DNA of 64,000 nucleotides from assembly GCA_945867815.1 (NCBI GenBank), contig CAMBIX010000001.1, forward strand, positions 248,001 through 312,000, given 5' to 3'. Every line of letters begins with the position of its first letter. The first letter of the stretch is position 1. This DNA comes from an uncultured Veillonellaceae bacterium (GTDB taxonomy: Bacteria > Bacillota > Negativicutes > Veillonellales > Veillonellaceae). Shown here one piece after another: positions 35,703 to 44,416 of this stretch. Made by a program: the position numbers and the translations under genes. The notes beneath the pieces are model-generated. The model had not been told where the DNA came from, did not search any database, and saw only the letters and a list, made by a program, of their open reading frames with translations.

Positions 35703-36269
35703 TTATTTTTTTCTTTGCTTAAGAATTTGTTGACACACAGCTATCATAGGACGCTTCTTATCCATACTATACTGACGAATGCGCTTATACGCCTCCTCCT
35801 CTGCTAAGCCATATTGTTCTTGAATCAGGCCAACAGCCTTATGAATAACAATTTGTTCTTGCCTCTTTTCTTTTTCTTTAACCATCATCTCTTGCATAAC
35901 TTGTTCATCTTTAAAGCGACCTAAAGCCATCTCTAAAGCAGGCACTAATTGTTCTTCCCTTACTGGTTTTATTAAATACCCATAAACACCAGACTCTCTC
36001 GCCTTTTTTACTAACTCTTGTTGACTATAGGCGGTTAATAAAACAACTGGCAACCGATTAAGGTGGCGAATTTGTCTAGCCGCTTCTATGCCATCAAGCT
36101 CTGGCATTTTTATATCCATAAGGAGAACATCAGCAGCTATCGTTTTCACTAAATCTAAAGCTTCTACACCAGTACGCCCTTGACCCACAACTCTATGCCC
36201 TTGGGATTCTAGTTGATCTTTTAAATCCATTCGAATCAAGGATTCATCATCCACAATAAGTACACGCAT
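35703..36269 (-). CDS. Response regulator with ANTAR RNA-binding domain
   Basis: A 188-residue two-domain regulator. The receiver (1-118) has Asp7/Asp8, phosphoacceptor Asp52 in LLMDIKMPE and Lys101 in LIKPV. A coiled linker leads to an ANTAR domain (about 125-185; AVGLIQEQYGLAEEEAYKRIRQYSMDKKRPM), which binds paired hexaloop hairpins to prevent termination. The architecture equals EutV. GAGGAG lies seven bases before the ATG. The cognate kinase gene is immediately upstream but a terminator stands between them. No clear ANTAR target was recognised in this window. Confidence 0.93.
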   Translation of the reverse strand: MRVLIVDDESLIRMDLKDQLESQGHRVVGQGRTGVEALDLVKTIAADVLLMDIKMPELDGIEAARQIRHLNRLPVVLLTAYSQQELVKKARESGVYGYLIKPVREEQLVPALEMALGRFKDEQVMQEMMVKEKEKRQEQIVIHKAVGLIQEQYGLAEEEAYKRIRQYSMDKKRPMIAVCQQILKQRKK

Positions 36270-36321
36270 AACGTCTCTCCTCTTTTTTATTAAGCAATAT
36301 ATGTCTCATTGTAAAAAAAAT

Positions 36322-36351
36322 AGAATACTTGTCAATATGCCGACAAGTATT
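36322..36351 (-). terminator. Terminator between the kinase and ANTAR regulator genes
   Basis: On the minus strand GAATACTTGTC and GACAAGTATTC form a perfect 11-bp stem with an 8-nt loop, followed by TATTTTTTTT. It falls inside what looks like a two-gene operon, so regulator expression needs read-through or its own promoter. Confidence 0.85.
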
Positions 36352-36390
36352 CCACTCTTATATTTTTCTTATACAATTACGAATTATCCA

Positions 36391-37797
36391 TTACTCCTTA
36401 GCAAAACTTATGGATACCTGAGTACCCTGATCTTGCGGATTTTTTTGAAAAACTAACTGCCCAGCTAACTCGTTTTGTACTAAATTTTTCACAATAGATA
36501 GGCCAAGACCTGAAACAGATGCTAAAGAAAAATCATCTGGCAATCCTTGTCCATTATCTAAAATAGTAAGGCGCACTCGCTGGGATTCTTCTTTGACTTG
36601 AATACGAATTCTACCACTGGTCCCTGGTAAAAACGCATGCTCAAAAGCGTTGGTTAAAATCTCATTAATAACTAAGGATACATACGTAGCCCGATGAGAG
36701 GCTATTAAATAAGAATCCCCTTCATAATAAAAATCTATCTGACTGTTGTTAGGCATCATACCTTGTTGTAATAACCTAAAAAGCTCCTCGCAGATAATCT
36801 TAATATCCACATATTCTTCTTCATAATGAGAAACAGCTTCATGAACAAGAGCCATACTCTCAATGCGCTGAATACCTTCTTTAAGGGCTAACTTTGCCTC
36901 TTCTGAATGTGTCCGTCTAGCTTCCATCCGTAAAAGGCCTGCTACCGTCTGCAAATTATTTTTCACCCTATGGTGAATCTCCTTAATAACTGAATTCTTA
37001 ACTAATAATTCCCGCTCCTTTTCTCTAAGCTTTGTCTTATCTTTTAGTAAAATAATACATCGCTGTAAAGAACTAGACCGCACGGGAAATAATACCTGCT
37101 CAACGACTAAATCACCATAAAATTCTTCTACTTCCCGACCTTGTCTCTTATGCAACACCTCTTGCAAATCAGATATTTTTAACAAGCCGGCATGAACAGA
37201 TGACCCTAGTAATCGACGATCCATACCAATACTATCAGCAAAACGATGAGCTGACTCATTGGCATAAAGGATACGCCCTTTTTCATTACATACTAAAATA
37301 CCATCATTGAAATCAGCTGGTTGATAAATACTTGTATCTAGATTTTGCGGCAATACAAGCACCATATAAATCGTTTCGGCTAAGAGCCGCATAGCTTGCA
37401 ATACATCATCAGCCACATCAGGACCTACATCAATATCAGAAAATGATAGCCCCCCTATGCATTGTCCTCCATTATCTATAACGGGGAAGGCAATGGTGCT
37501 AGCTAAGCCTTTTCCTTCACCTTGTTGAAAGCCTGTCACACGCCCACCTGTTTGTAAGAGACTAACCCATAAAGGATAATTTCTTCGACTAGCTATCAAT
37601 GCCTCCTTAATTGTCTGTTCCTTATTATGATAGCTACAAGTAATAAAACCACCCTGTATAGCTGGTGTAAAAAAAGTAATCTCTTGCTTGGTTAAGGACT
37701 CAGCAAAAGAAAATAGAGAAAAAATTTGACTAATAAGTTGTCTTTGTAAATCACTAAGTCCTGTATCTGTTATTAGCAAACTCTCTTTTTTTAACAT
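36391..37797 (-). CDS. Sensor histidine kinase (HisKA_2 type, EutW-like)
   Basis: A 468-residue soluble kinase with no visible membrane segment. An N-terminal sensing region (about 1-150) is followed by a PAS-like domain (about 160-255). The dimerisation box EIHHRVKNNLQTVAGLLRME has the candidate phospho-His at 275/276. The ATPase domain (about 360-466) shows NEILTNAFEHAF (N box), DNGQGLP (G1) and GLGLSIVKNL (G2). This is the kinase class that pairs with ANTAR regulators. The signal is unknown. It starts eight bases after tsaD ends. Confidence 0.93.
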   Translation of the reverse strand: MLKKESLLITDTGLSDLQRQLISQIFSLFSFAESLTKQEITFFTPAIQGGFITCSYHNKEQTIKEALIASRRNYPLWVSLLQTGGRVTGFQQGEGKGLASTIAFPVIDNGGQCIGGLSFSDIDVGPDVADDVLQAMRLLAETIYMVLVLPQNLDTSIYQPADFNDGILVCNEKGRILYANESAHRFADSIGMDRRLLGSSVHAGLLKISDLQEVLHKRQGREVEEFYGDLVVEQVLFPVRSSSLQRCIILLKDKTKLREKERELLVKNSVIKEIHHRVKNNLQTVAGLLRMEARRTHSEEAKLALKEGIQRIESMALVHEAVSHYEEEYVDIKIICEELFRLLQQGMMPNNSQIDFYYEGDSYLIASHRATYVSLVINEILTNAFEHAFLPGTSGRIRIQVKEESQRVRLTILDNGQGLPDDFSLASVSGLGLSIVKNLVQNELAGQLVFQKNPQDQGTQVSISFAKE

Positions 37798-37804
37798 CGC
37801 TAGC

Positions 37805-38821
37805 TCACCCTAATCCTAAAGCTAAGGCTGGCTTAGCATTTAAGCTTAAATCAGAAAATTTACCGGCTTGAGCCATATAGTAAGCCCTACAGCCAATCAT
37901 AGCTGCATTATCTGTCGATAGAATTTTTCCCGGCTTATAAAAAATGAGCCCTTCCTTATGCGCTCTTTTTTCTAAGGCCTTTTGCAATCCTTGATTGGCA
38001 GATACCCCACCAGCGACGGTAATTACTTTTTGCCCGCTCATATAAGCGGCTTCCATAGTCTTATCTACTAATACATCAATAATAGCCTGTTGAAAGGAGG
38101 CGGCTAAGTCCGCTTCAGGAATAGACTCGCCCTTCATTTTAGTCGAATTAATGTAATTCAATACAGCTGATTTCAAGCCACTAAAACTAAATTCTAAATT
38201 CCCCTTTTCCGCTAAGGCTCTAGGAAAGGCAATCGCTTGAGGATTGCCTTTAGCGGCTAACGCATCAATAGCTGGACCTCCTGGGTAAGAATAACCCATG
38301 ACGCGAGCTATTTTATCAAACGCTTCACCAGCAGCATCATCTCGAGTCTGTCCTAGGACTTCAAACGTTTCATAGTCTTTTAAGACAACTAACATTGTAT
38401 GGCCCCCGGAAACAACTAGGCTTAAAAAAGGCGGCTCTAAGCTAGGATTAGATAAAAAATTAGCAAAAATATGCCCTTCCATATGATGAACGCCAATTAA
38501 AGGTTTATTAGCAGCAAAAGCTAATCCTTTAGCCGCTGCCACACCAACTAACAGGGCACCAACCAATCCTGGTCCATACGTAACCCCTATATGATCAATT
38601 TCATCAAGGGTAAGGCCTGCATCAGTTAAGGCTTTATCCACAACCGGAATAACTTGTTCTATATGATGGCGAGACGCAATCTCTGGTACGACACCACCAA
38701 ATTTACGATGGATAGGCACTTGACTAGATATAACATTGGCCAAGACTTTCCGACCATCCTGCAAAATAGCCGCTGATGTTTCATCACAGCTACTTTCAAT
38801 AGCTAAGGTATATATACTCAT
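37805..38821 (-). CDS. tsaD: tRNA N6-adenosine threonylcarbamoyltransferase TsaD
   Basis: A 338-residue ASKHA-fold enzyme that transfers the threonylcarbamoyl group to A37 of ANN-decoding tRNAs, with TsaB and TsaE. The metal-binding H-x3-H is His113 and His117 in [24 protein letters not shown] at the N-terminus and [10 protein letters not shown] are conserved. The start overlaps the rimI stop by four bases (ATGA). It ends the tsaE-tsaB-rimI-tsaD run. Confidence 0.98.
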   Translation of the reverse strand: MSIYTLAIESSCDETSAAILQDGRKVLANVISSQVPIHRKFGGVVPEIASRHHIEQVIPVVDKALTDAGLTLDEIDHIGVTYGPGLVGALLVGVAAAKGLAFAANKPLIGVHHMEGHIFANFLSNPSLEPPFLSLVVSGGHTMLVVLKDYETFEVLGQTRDDAAGEAFDKIARVMGYSYPGGPAIDALAAKGNPQAIAFPRALAEKGNLEFSFSGLKSAVLNYINSTKMKGESIPEADLAASFQQAIIDVLVDKTMEAAYMSGQKVITVAGGVSANQGLQKALEKRAHKEGLIFYKPGKILSTDNAAMIGCRAYYMAQAGKFSDLSLNAKPALALGLG

Positions 38822-39267
38822 TCTTTTTCCTTTACTAGTGACATAATATAGGCATCTTCTGTCGGTTTAGAATAATATTGTTTGCGAAGGCCTTTGACGG
38901 TAAATCCTAAGCGACGATATAGGGTCTGCGCTGCCTGATTTGATACACGTACTTCTAGAAAAATTTCTTGCATGCCTTGGGCAAAACATTCCTTAATAAG
39001 TTTGCGCGTAAGAATAGCCCCATAACCTTGCCTACGATAGTTAGGCAAGACCGCAATATTCGTAATTTGCCCTTCATCAGCTACTAGCCAAGCCCCTGCA
39101 TAAGCAATAACCTGGTCATCCACATCAATTACATAATAAATTCGGTTATCCTTATCTTCTATATCATCACGAATAGATTCAACCAACCAAGGAATCGTAA
39201 AAACAGCCTTATCCACTTGATAGATAGATTCTATATCAGCCTCTACTGCTCGTCGTAACACAAACAT
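38818..39267 (-). CDS. rimI: Ribosomal protein S18-alanine N-acetyltransferase RimI
   Basis: A 149-residue GNAT acetyltransferase. The acetyl-CoA motif is [14 protein letters not shown] and the C-terminal core contains [19 protein letters not shown], the usual RimI pattern. The start at 39267 has AGGAG about eight bases upstream, five bases after tsaB. The longer open frame to 39351 lies inside tsaB and is not supported. It is placed between tsaB and tsaD, a common order in Firmicutes. Confidence 0.93.
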   Translation of the reverse strand: MFVLRRAVEADIESIYQVDKAVFTIPWLVESIRDDIEDKDNRIYYVIDVDDQVIAYAGAWLVADEGQITNIAVLPNYRRQGYGAILTRKLIKECFAQGMQEIFLEVRVSNQAAQTLYRRLGFTVKGLRKQYYSKPTEDAYIMSLVKEKE

Positions 39268-39272
39268 AACCT

Positions 39273-40037
39273 TTACTCCTGTCCGGCTGCTTCTGTAACT
39301 GTTACCTGTGGTGTTATAGTATTTTGAGCTTCTGGATGTTTTTGATCCCATACATCTTCCGCATCCGCTCGACGAATATAATAGGGTAGTAATGTCATAG
39401 CGTCTTCTGTATCACCAGTCATAAACTTAGGAATAGCTAATAATAAAAGATTCTCCGCTAATGGTCGTCCTTGCCCTATATCGGCTAGTCTTAATTGATG
39501 ACCTTCTGATAAATCAGCTACGGCTTTTTTACCAGCACGACTTATAATGCCATCGCCTGATAAGTAAACAATTTCTTTTCTAGCTGCTAATTCTTCTAAT
39601 GCATCTACCCGTGCTTTTACTTGGGGCTCCTGAATTCTAATAAATTGTCCATTTACATTCTTATAACGACTTTCATAGACATTTTTTTTTTGCGCATCGA
39701 CCATAATGGATACTAAATCACTTGTCGTTCGGAAAGATTGGGCCCATACATCCATAGACATAATACCGACTAACGGTACCTTCCACACATAGGCCATAGC
39801 CTTAGCCGTAGCAAGACCAATCCGCAGGCCGGTAAAAGAACCGGGACCAATGGAAATAGCGATACCCTGAACTTCATTTTTAGCTACCTTGGCCATTTTT
39901 AATAATTGATCAATATGGGGCACGAGTTGTTCTGAATGGGTTAAACCAGCCTCTACGGTCAAGGATCCTTTCAGACAATCTTCATTACCTACAGCCAAGC
40001 TAGAGACCGCACTACTCGTCTCAATGCCTATATACAT
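39273..40037 (-). CDS. tsaB: tRNA threonylcarbamoyladenosine biosynthesis protein TsaB
   Basis: A 254-residue TsaD partner that forms the t6A core heterodimer. N-terminal IGIETSSAVSSLAVGN and GPGSFTGLRIGLATAKAMAY are the hallmarks. GGAGGT within the end of tsaE lies before its ATG; the two genes overlap by 17 bases, suggesting coupled translation. The protein is slightly longer than the 230-residue norm because of its C-terminal Thr/Val-rich tail. Confidence 0.96.
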   Translation of the reverse strand: MYIGIETSSAVSSLAVGNEDCLKGSLTVEAGLTHSEQLVPHIDQLLKMAKVAKNEVQGIAISIGPGSFTGLRIGLATAKAMAYVWKVPLVGIMSMDVWAQSFRTTSDLVSIMVDAQKKNVYESRYKNVNGQFIRIQEPQVKARVDALEELAARKEIVYLSGDGIISRAGKKAVADLSEGHQLRLADIGQGRPLAENLLLLAIPKFMTGDTEDAMTLLPYYIRRADAEDVWDQKHPEAQNTITPQVTVTEAAGQE

Positions 40038-40509
40038 AAGAACCTCCTAAGACCTTTAACTCATCCATTTTAAAAATAGGAGAAGTCACCATAAAACGCC
40101 GAGTTTTCTCATCCATTATTTCTATGGTTAGCACCAATGCCTCTTCTGGCAAGGCCTTAGGAAATTTATTTCCCCATTCAATAATGGATTTGCCTCTTTC
40201 CGTTAATTCATAAAATCCAATATTTTCTAATTCCTCTTCCTCTTCTAAGCGATAGAGGTCAAAATGATATAAAAACTGACCGTCCACTTCATAGGTATTA
40301 ACAATAGCAAAAGTAGGACTGGTCATTGTCCCTTGTATACCAAAACCTTGACCAATGCCTTGCGACAATTGGGTCTTTCCAGCGCCCAAATTGCCGATTA
40401 ATATAATCGCCATAGGCTGATCTTGTTCTTTTAGCCACTGGCCTAGTCTTTCTCCTAATAGATGTGTTTCTTCTGGCGACTGTGTTTGCCATATGACTTG
40501 TTCACTCAT
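40021..40509 (-). CDS. tsaE: tRNA threonylcarbamoyladenosine biosynthesis ATPase TsaE
   Basis: A 162-residue P-loop ATPase required for turnover of the TsaBD complex. Walker A is GNLGAGKTQLSQG and switch I is GTMTSPTFAIVNTY. HFDLYRLEEEEELENIGFYE is the conserved DLYR region. It starts directly at the thiL stop and overlaps tsaB. Confidence 0.97.
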   Translation of the reverse strand: MSEQVIWQTQSPEETHLLGERLGQWLKEQDQPMAIILIGNLGAGKTQLSQGIGQGFGIQGTMTSPTFAIVNTYEVDGQFLYHFDLYRLEEEEELENIGFYELTERGKSIIEWGNKFPKALPEEALVLTIEIMDEKTRRFMVTSPIFKMDELKVLGGSYVYRH

Positions 40510-41517
40510 TTATTTATCCTCATTCCTTGTAAAATGATTATACCCCTTAGCCTCTAAAGAACGAGTTTGTCCTTCCTTCAACCTAATAAAAAGGCCTGGC
40601 GCGCCTGCTTTGACATAGCCAATCGCTCTTACTGGTTCCTGCGGATGGGCCTTTTTCCAAGCCTGCCAAGAAGCCGTAGGCATCGTTCCTACAAGCTGAA
40701 AATCTTCACCACCATATAGAGCATAATCCAGCGGACTCTTATAGGTCCCTTCCCCACTCTTTGCCCAAGCTCTTACATCTGAATGAAAGGGAATGTCTTT
40801 TGGCTTAAGAAACAAAGACACTTGCGAAGCCTTTGCTATTTCATTTAATTCACTGGACAGTCCATCACTAACATCATTTAAGGAAGAAGCACCTTCTTGT
40901 CGGAGTAATTGACCTAACCGCACCTGTGGCTTTGGCCCCTTATGTACTTGTTTAGCAAAATCATACCCATCGATACCGGCCTGTAAGCTTTCAAGCCCTA
41001 CTTGTGCATTACCTAAAGTACCGGTAACAAAAACGATATCCCCAGGCTTTGCGCCCTGCCGTAAGACAGCCTGTCCTCTTGGCACCTGCCCCAATAGAGT
41101 AACCGACAAAGCTACCTGCCCTTTAGTATGGACTGTATCACCGCCAATTAGATTGACCCCATACGTCTGCATACAGGCATGGAGACCTTCATATACGGCT
41201 GTATACCATTCTACTTCATGTTCCATAGTCGCTGCCAGCGAAACAACAGCTTGACTAGGCTCTCCTCCCATAGCGGCAATATCACTAATATTAGCAGCTG
41301 CTAAACGATAGCCAATCCAATAAGGTTCTAGTAGAGACGAATCAAAATGAATCCCTTCTACCATCATATCCGTAGTTACTAATTGATCCATGCCTTGGAT
41401 CGTCCGATAGACAGCACAGTCATCACCAATACCGACAGCCACTGTCTCGGGATGAGGTAACTGGGCTTTTTTTATTCTATTTATAAAACCAAATTCCCCA
41501 AGACTTGCTAGCTCCAT
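40510..41517 (-). CDS. thiL: Thiamine-monophosphate kinase
   Basis: A 335-residue PurM-fold kinase converting thiamine phosphate to thiamine diphosphate, the active cofactor. The acidic nucleotide/metal motifs are GIGDDCAVY, TTDMMVEGIHF and IGGDTVHTKG; DVSDGLSSELNEIA completes the site. It immediately precedes tsaE. TDP is needed by pyruvate-metabolising enzymes of this type of organism. Confidence 0.96.
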   Translation of the reverse strand: MELASLGEFGFINRIKKAQLPHPETVAVGIGDDCAVYRTIQGMDQLVTTDMMVEGIHFDSSLLEPYWIGYRLAAANISDIAAMGGEPSQAVVSLAATMEHEVEWYTAVYEGLHACMQTYGVNLIGGDTVHTKGQVALSVTLLGQVPRGQAVLRQGAKPGDIVFVTGTLGNAQVGLESLQAGIDGYDFAKQVHKGPKPQVRLGQLLRQEGASSLNDVSDGLSSELNEIAKASQVSLFLKPKDIPFHSDVRAWAKSGEGTYKSPLDYALYGGEDFQLVGTMPTASWQAWKKAHPQEPVRAIGYVKAGAPGLFIRLKEGQTRSLEAKGYNHFTRNEDK

Positions 41518-41526
41518 GCTGACTCC

Positions 41527-42111
41527 TTATTTTTTAATGATATTGGTCATGCGCGATAACGGTTTAGATAAGTCATAAGAGCCATAAGTCTTAATTGGCT
41601 TACCATTAACGACAAAAGTAACCGTCTTAACACCAGAAAATTCTGTTGCCGTATCAACAATAGCGGCTAAGCGAAGCTGTGCCGTTAATTCGCTAGTAGC
41701 ACCTGTTAGAAATTCCTTAGATAAACTAATAACAGCGTTTGAGCCATCTAGCGTAACATTAGTCACTTCTGTTCCCTTAGCGAATACCGGATGCTTTTGT
41801 TCACTATCTTGACGAAGAACTTCAGAAACAGCAAATTTAATGGTCTTTTTCACCGTATCTACTGTCATAGCCTGAGCCCGAACCCCGCTGCCATCTTCGG
41901 TAGGTATATAAATAAGCATTTGCGATGTTTTATCTGTTTGTTCTTGTGCTTTAGCCGCAGTATCCGTCTTAGCAAGTCCTGTCTTCTGTTCTACCGCTGC
42001 CGTAATTTTATTCATTTCTGAACCAATAGCACTCTGTGAGTCACAGCCTGCAACAGCAAATACAGAAACAATCATCATAACCGATAAAGCACTACGCATC
42101 CATTTATTCAT
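41527..42111 (-). CDS. GerMN-domain lipoprotein
   Basis: A 194-residue exported lipoprotein. The signal peptide (about 1-22) ends in a lipobox, FAVAGC, with lipidated Cys near 23. A linker rich in Ala, Lys and Thr precedes a GerMN domain (about 65-185). This module also occurs in spore-germination GerM and envelope proteins. The start has AGGAG eight bases upstream; the longer frame to 42159 reads through a hairpin. The amidase gene upstream suggests a peptidoglycan-related role. Exact function is unknown. Confidence 0.85.
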   Translation of the reverse strand: MNKWMRSALSVMMIVSVFAVAGCDSQSAIGSEMNKITAAVEQKTGLAKTDTAAKAQEQTDKTSQMLIYIPTEDGSGVRAQAMTVDTVKKTIKFAVSEVLRQDSEQKHPVFAKGTEVTNVTLDGSNAVISLSKEFLTGATSELTAQLRLAAIVDTATEFSGVKTVTFVVNGKPIKTYGSYDLSKPLSRMTNIIKK

Positions 42112-42124
42112 CGTTTTAACTCCT

Positions 42125-42155
42125 ATAAAAATATCGGCCACCAATGGCGGCCGAT
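42125..42155 (-). terminator. Hairpin between the amidase and GerMN genes
   Basis: On the minus strand ATCGGCC and GGCCGAT pair around a 9-nt loop, followed by ATTTTTA. It could partly terminate after the amidase gene and so lower GerMN expression. Confidence 0.65.
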
Positions 42156-42162
42156 ACACACA

Positions 42163-43257
42163 TTACTTATTAAAATAATTTAGAACCCCTTGAGTAATTC
42201 GTCGTGCAAAGTCTTGCTGTACTGACGGCTGCCGCATTAAGGATTCTTCTGTCGGGTTAGAAATAAAACCTAATTCCACAAGAACAGCTGGCATAGTCGT
42301 ATGACGCAATACATACAAGTTACCAAACTGAATACCACGACTACCACCGAAACCAGGTTCTCCTGCAATCTGGTTTTGAATATCCGTAGCTAACCGTGTA
42401 TCATAAGCTGTCTTATCATAATAATAGGTAGCAATCCCAATAGCATTTGGACTATTGAAGGAATTGATGTGAACACTAATGAAAATATCTGCATGATTAT
42501 TATTAGCCACATCAGAACGAGCCTGTAATTCATCAACGCCACTCGCATAAGGTCCATACACATCCACATCTGTTGTCCGCGTCATTAAGACCTTAGCCCC
42601 TTGTTCTTCTAAGTCCTTCTTTAAGTACATAGCAATCGGCAAGGTGACGTTCTTTTCCATAAGACCGGTAGAACCAACCGCACCAGAATCACTACCACCA
42701 TGACCTGGGTCAATAACAATGGTTTTACCTTTTAAGCCACCGCTAATACTATAAGGCTGGGCTGGTGTCGTATTTGTCGTTGTCTTTGGCGCTGTTGCTG
42801 GCTTACTACCATAATAAGTTGTTCTAGGAGCAACGCCTTTCTTTTGAATATCCACAACCAAACGATAAGGACGATTATTCTTTAAATCATTCTTCAATGT
42901 AAAAACTTTTATATCCTTCGGTTCTATGGAACTTGGTGTATTAATCTTTAATTGTACATTCTTGCCTGTCTGCGTCAATGTCGCCTTAGAGGCAATCGTT
43001 CGATCCATATATACCGTCTGTTGTGCCCCACGTATATTAGAATTTTCCATCGTAATTGTTGTTGTCTGACCTGACTTATCAATAGAAGCCGTCGCTTTTA
43101 CTGGCTCCGACAAGCTTAGTACCATACGTACAAAAGGAACCGGGGCATCAATTCGTGTGACCCAATTAATATTGGTTACATCAGCTGCTGATACAGTTGC
43201 TATCCGCAAGGGAATCAACATAATAGCAAAAAGAAAGATTAACCAAAGTTTACGCAA
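42163..43257 (-). CDS. N-acetylmuramoyl-L-alanine amidase with AMIN domain
   Basis: A 364-residue exported amidase that splits the lactyl-amide bond of peptidoglycan. After a signal peptide (ending near SAA), an AMIN domain (about 30-130) targets the envelope. A linker leads to Amidase_3 (about 175-362), with zinc ligands in DPGHGGSDSGAVG, a Glu in GLMEKNVTL, SVHINS and catalytic Glu in LVELGFISN. The TTG at 43257 is chosen because GGAG lies eight bases upstream; the earlier ATG has no ribosome site. AMIN-type amidases suit a diderm envelope. Confidence 0.93.
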   Translation of the reverse strand: MRKLWLIFLFAIMLIPLRIATVSAADVTNINWVTRIDAPVPFVRMVLSLSEPVKATASIDKSGQTTTITMENSNIRGAQQTVYMDRTIASKATLTQTGKNVQLKINTPSSIEPKDIKVFTLKNDLKNNRPYRLVVDIQKKGVAPRTTYYGSKPATAPKTTTNTTPAQPYSISGGLKGKTIVIDPGHGGSDSGAVGSTGLMEKNVTLPIAMYLKKDLEEQGAKVLMTRTTDVDVYGPYASGVDELQARSDVANNNHADIFISVHINSFNSPNAIGIATYYYDKTAYDTRLATDIQNQIAGEPGFGGSRGIQFGNLYVLRHTTMPAVLVELGFISNPTEESLMRQPSVQQDFARRITQGVLNYFNK

Positions 43258-43327
43258 AAATATCACTCCAATCATAGGTAGCGTTCTTATACAACTTGTT
43301 TATTATACCACAATTTACAAAAATTCC

Positions 43328-44275
43328 CTAACGACTTGTGGTAATCTGCCAAGTCTTACCATCCGTTTCTATATGAATGGTTCCCATCGTATCCGTCCGA
43401 TAAATTTTAACACCCTCTGCCTGCAATCGCTTTAGACTTTGACTACCTGGATGTCCATACGAATTATATAAGCCGCAGGATATAATTCCTATCTCGGGAC
43501 GAACAGAACGAATGAAATCCTTCTGCGACGATCCATTACTACCATGGTGGCCTACTTTTAAAATCCTAGCAGATAATTTTGTATTATCCTCTTTAATCAG
43601 ACGATTTTCTTCTGCTTGTTCTGCATCACCAGTAAAGAGCATAGAAAATTTGCCAAAGGTTAATTTTCCAACAATGGAGTTATTATTTTGATCAACCTTA
43701 CCACTCTTTGTCTTAATGATTTCATTCCATGGTGCATACACTGTATAAAGGGCTCCATTACCAAAATTTAAGGTCATGCCTGCATGAAGAACCGTCGCTG
43801 TCAAGCCTAATCGTTTTAACGTTTTGATATACGTTCGATAGACAGAGCTGCCTTCCTGAACACCATTATCGTATACATGATGAATTTTAAAATTTTGCGC
43901 TAAGGCGTAAAAACCACCTAGATGATCTGCATGGGGATGCGTAATGATCACATTTTCTAATTCAGTAACACCTAAGGCTTTTAACTGTTTTACTAGAGAC
44001 GTCCGATGGTCCACATCACCTGTATCAATCATAGTATATTGATTACCAACTTTAAGCAAGAAGGCATCACCCTGCCCTATATCTAAAGCATAAATATTAA
44101 CTTGTCCTTGTGCGGGCTGATTCGATTGAACTTCACTTGTTGAAGTTATTGCACTCGAACCATTGGTTTCATTTGTTGCACCCGTAGAAGGCGCACACGC
44201 CAATGTACCTATAATCAATCCAATCGCTAAAACAAGACTTAATAGAAACCGAAAAATAACTCGTCCCTTATACAA
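43328..44275 (-). CDS. MBL-fold hydrolase lipoprotein (ComEC-like C-terminal domain)
   Basis: A 315-residue protein with a lipoprotein signal (lipobox LACAP near residue 27) and a metallo-beta-lactamase fold. Metal ligands are THPHADHLGG, the Asp of FTGDAE and the later KVGHHGSNGSS. ALDIGQGDAFLLK at the domain start is typical of the ComEC/Rec2 hydrolase domain found as a separate protein. The TTG start at 44275 has GGGAG eight bases upstream. An extracytoplasmic nuclease or phosphodiesterase role is a family-based inference. Confidence 0.88.
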   Translation of the reverse strand: MYKGRVIFRFLLSLVLAIGLIIGTLACAPSTGATNETNGSSAITSTSEVQSNQPAQGQVNIYALDIGQGDAFLLKVGNQYTMIDTGDVDHRTSLVKQLKALGVTELENVIITHPHADHLGGFYALAQNFKIHHVYDNGVQEGSSVYRTYIKTLKRLGLTATVLHAGMTLNFGNGALYTVYAPWNEIIKTKSGKVDQNNNSIVGKLTFGKFSMLFTGDAEQAEENRLIKEDNTKLSARILKVGHHGSNGSSQKDFIRSVRPEIGIISCGLYNSYGHPGSQSLKRLQAEGVKIYRTDTMGTIHIETDGKTWQITTSR

Positions 44276-44416
44276 AACCAGCTCTCCCTTACACACATAA
44301 CTATTGTTATTTTGTTTTATATTTATGAAAGCCCTATGAACAAACCTATCCTGTTAAAAACAAAAGGACTTTCACCAACATAATTTTAATCTATCCCCAG
44401 ACCAATAACGTCCATT

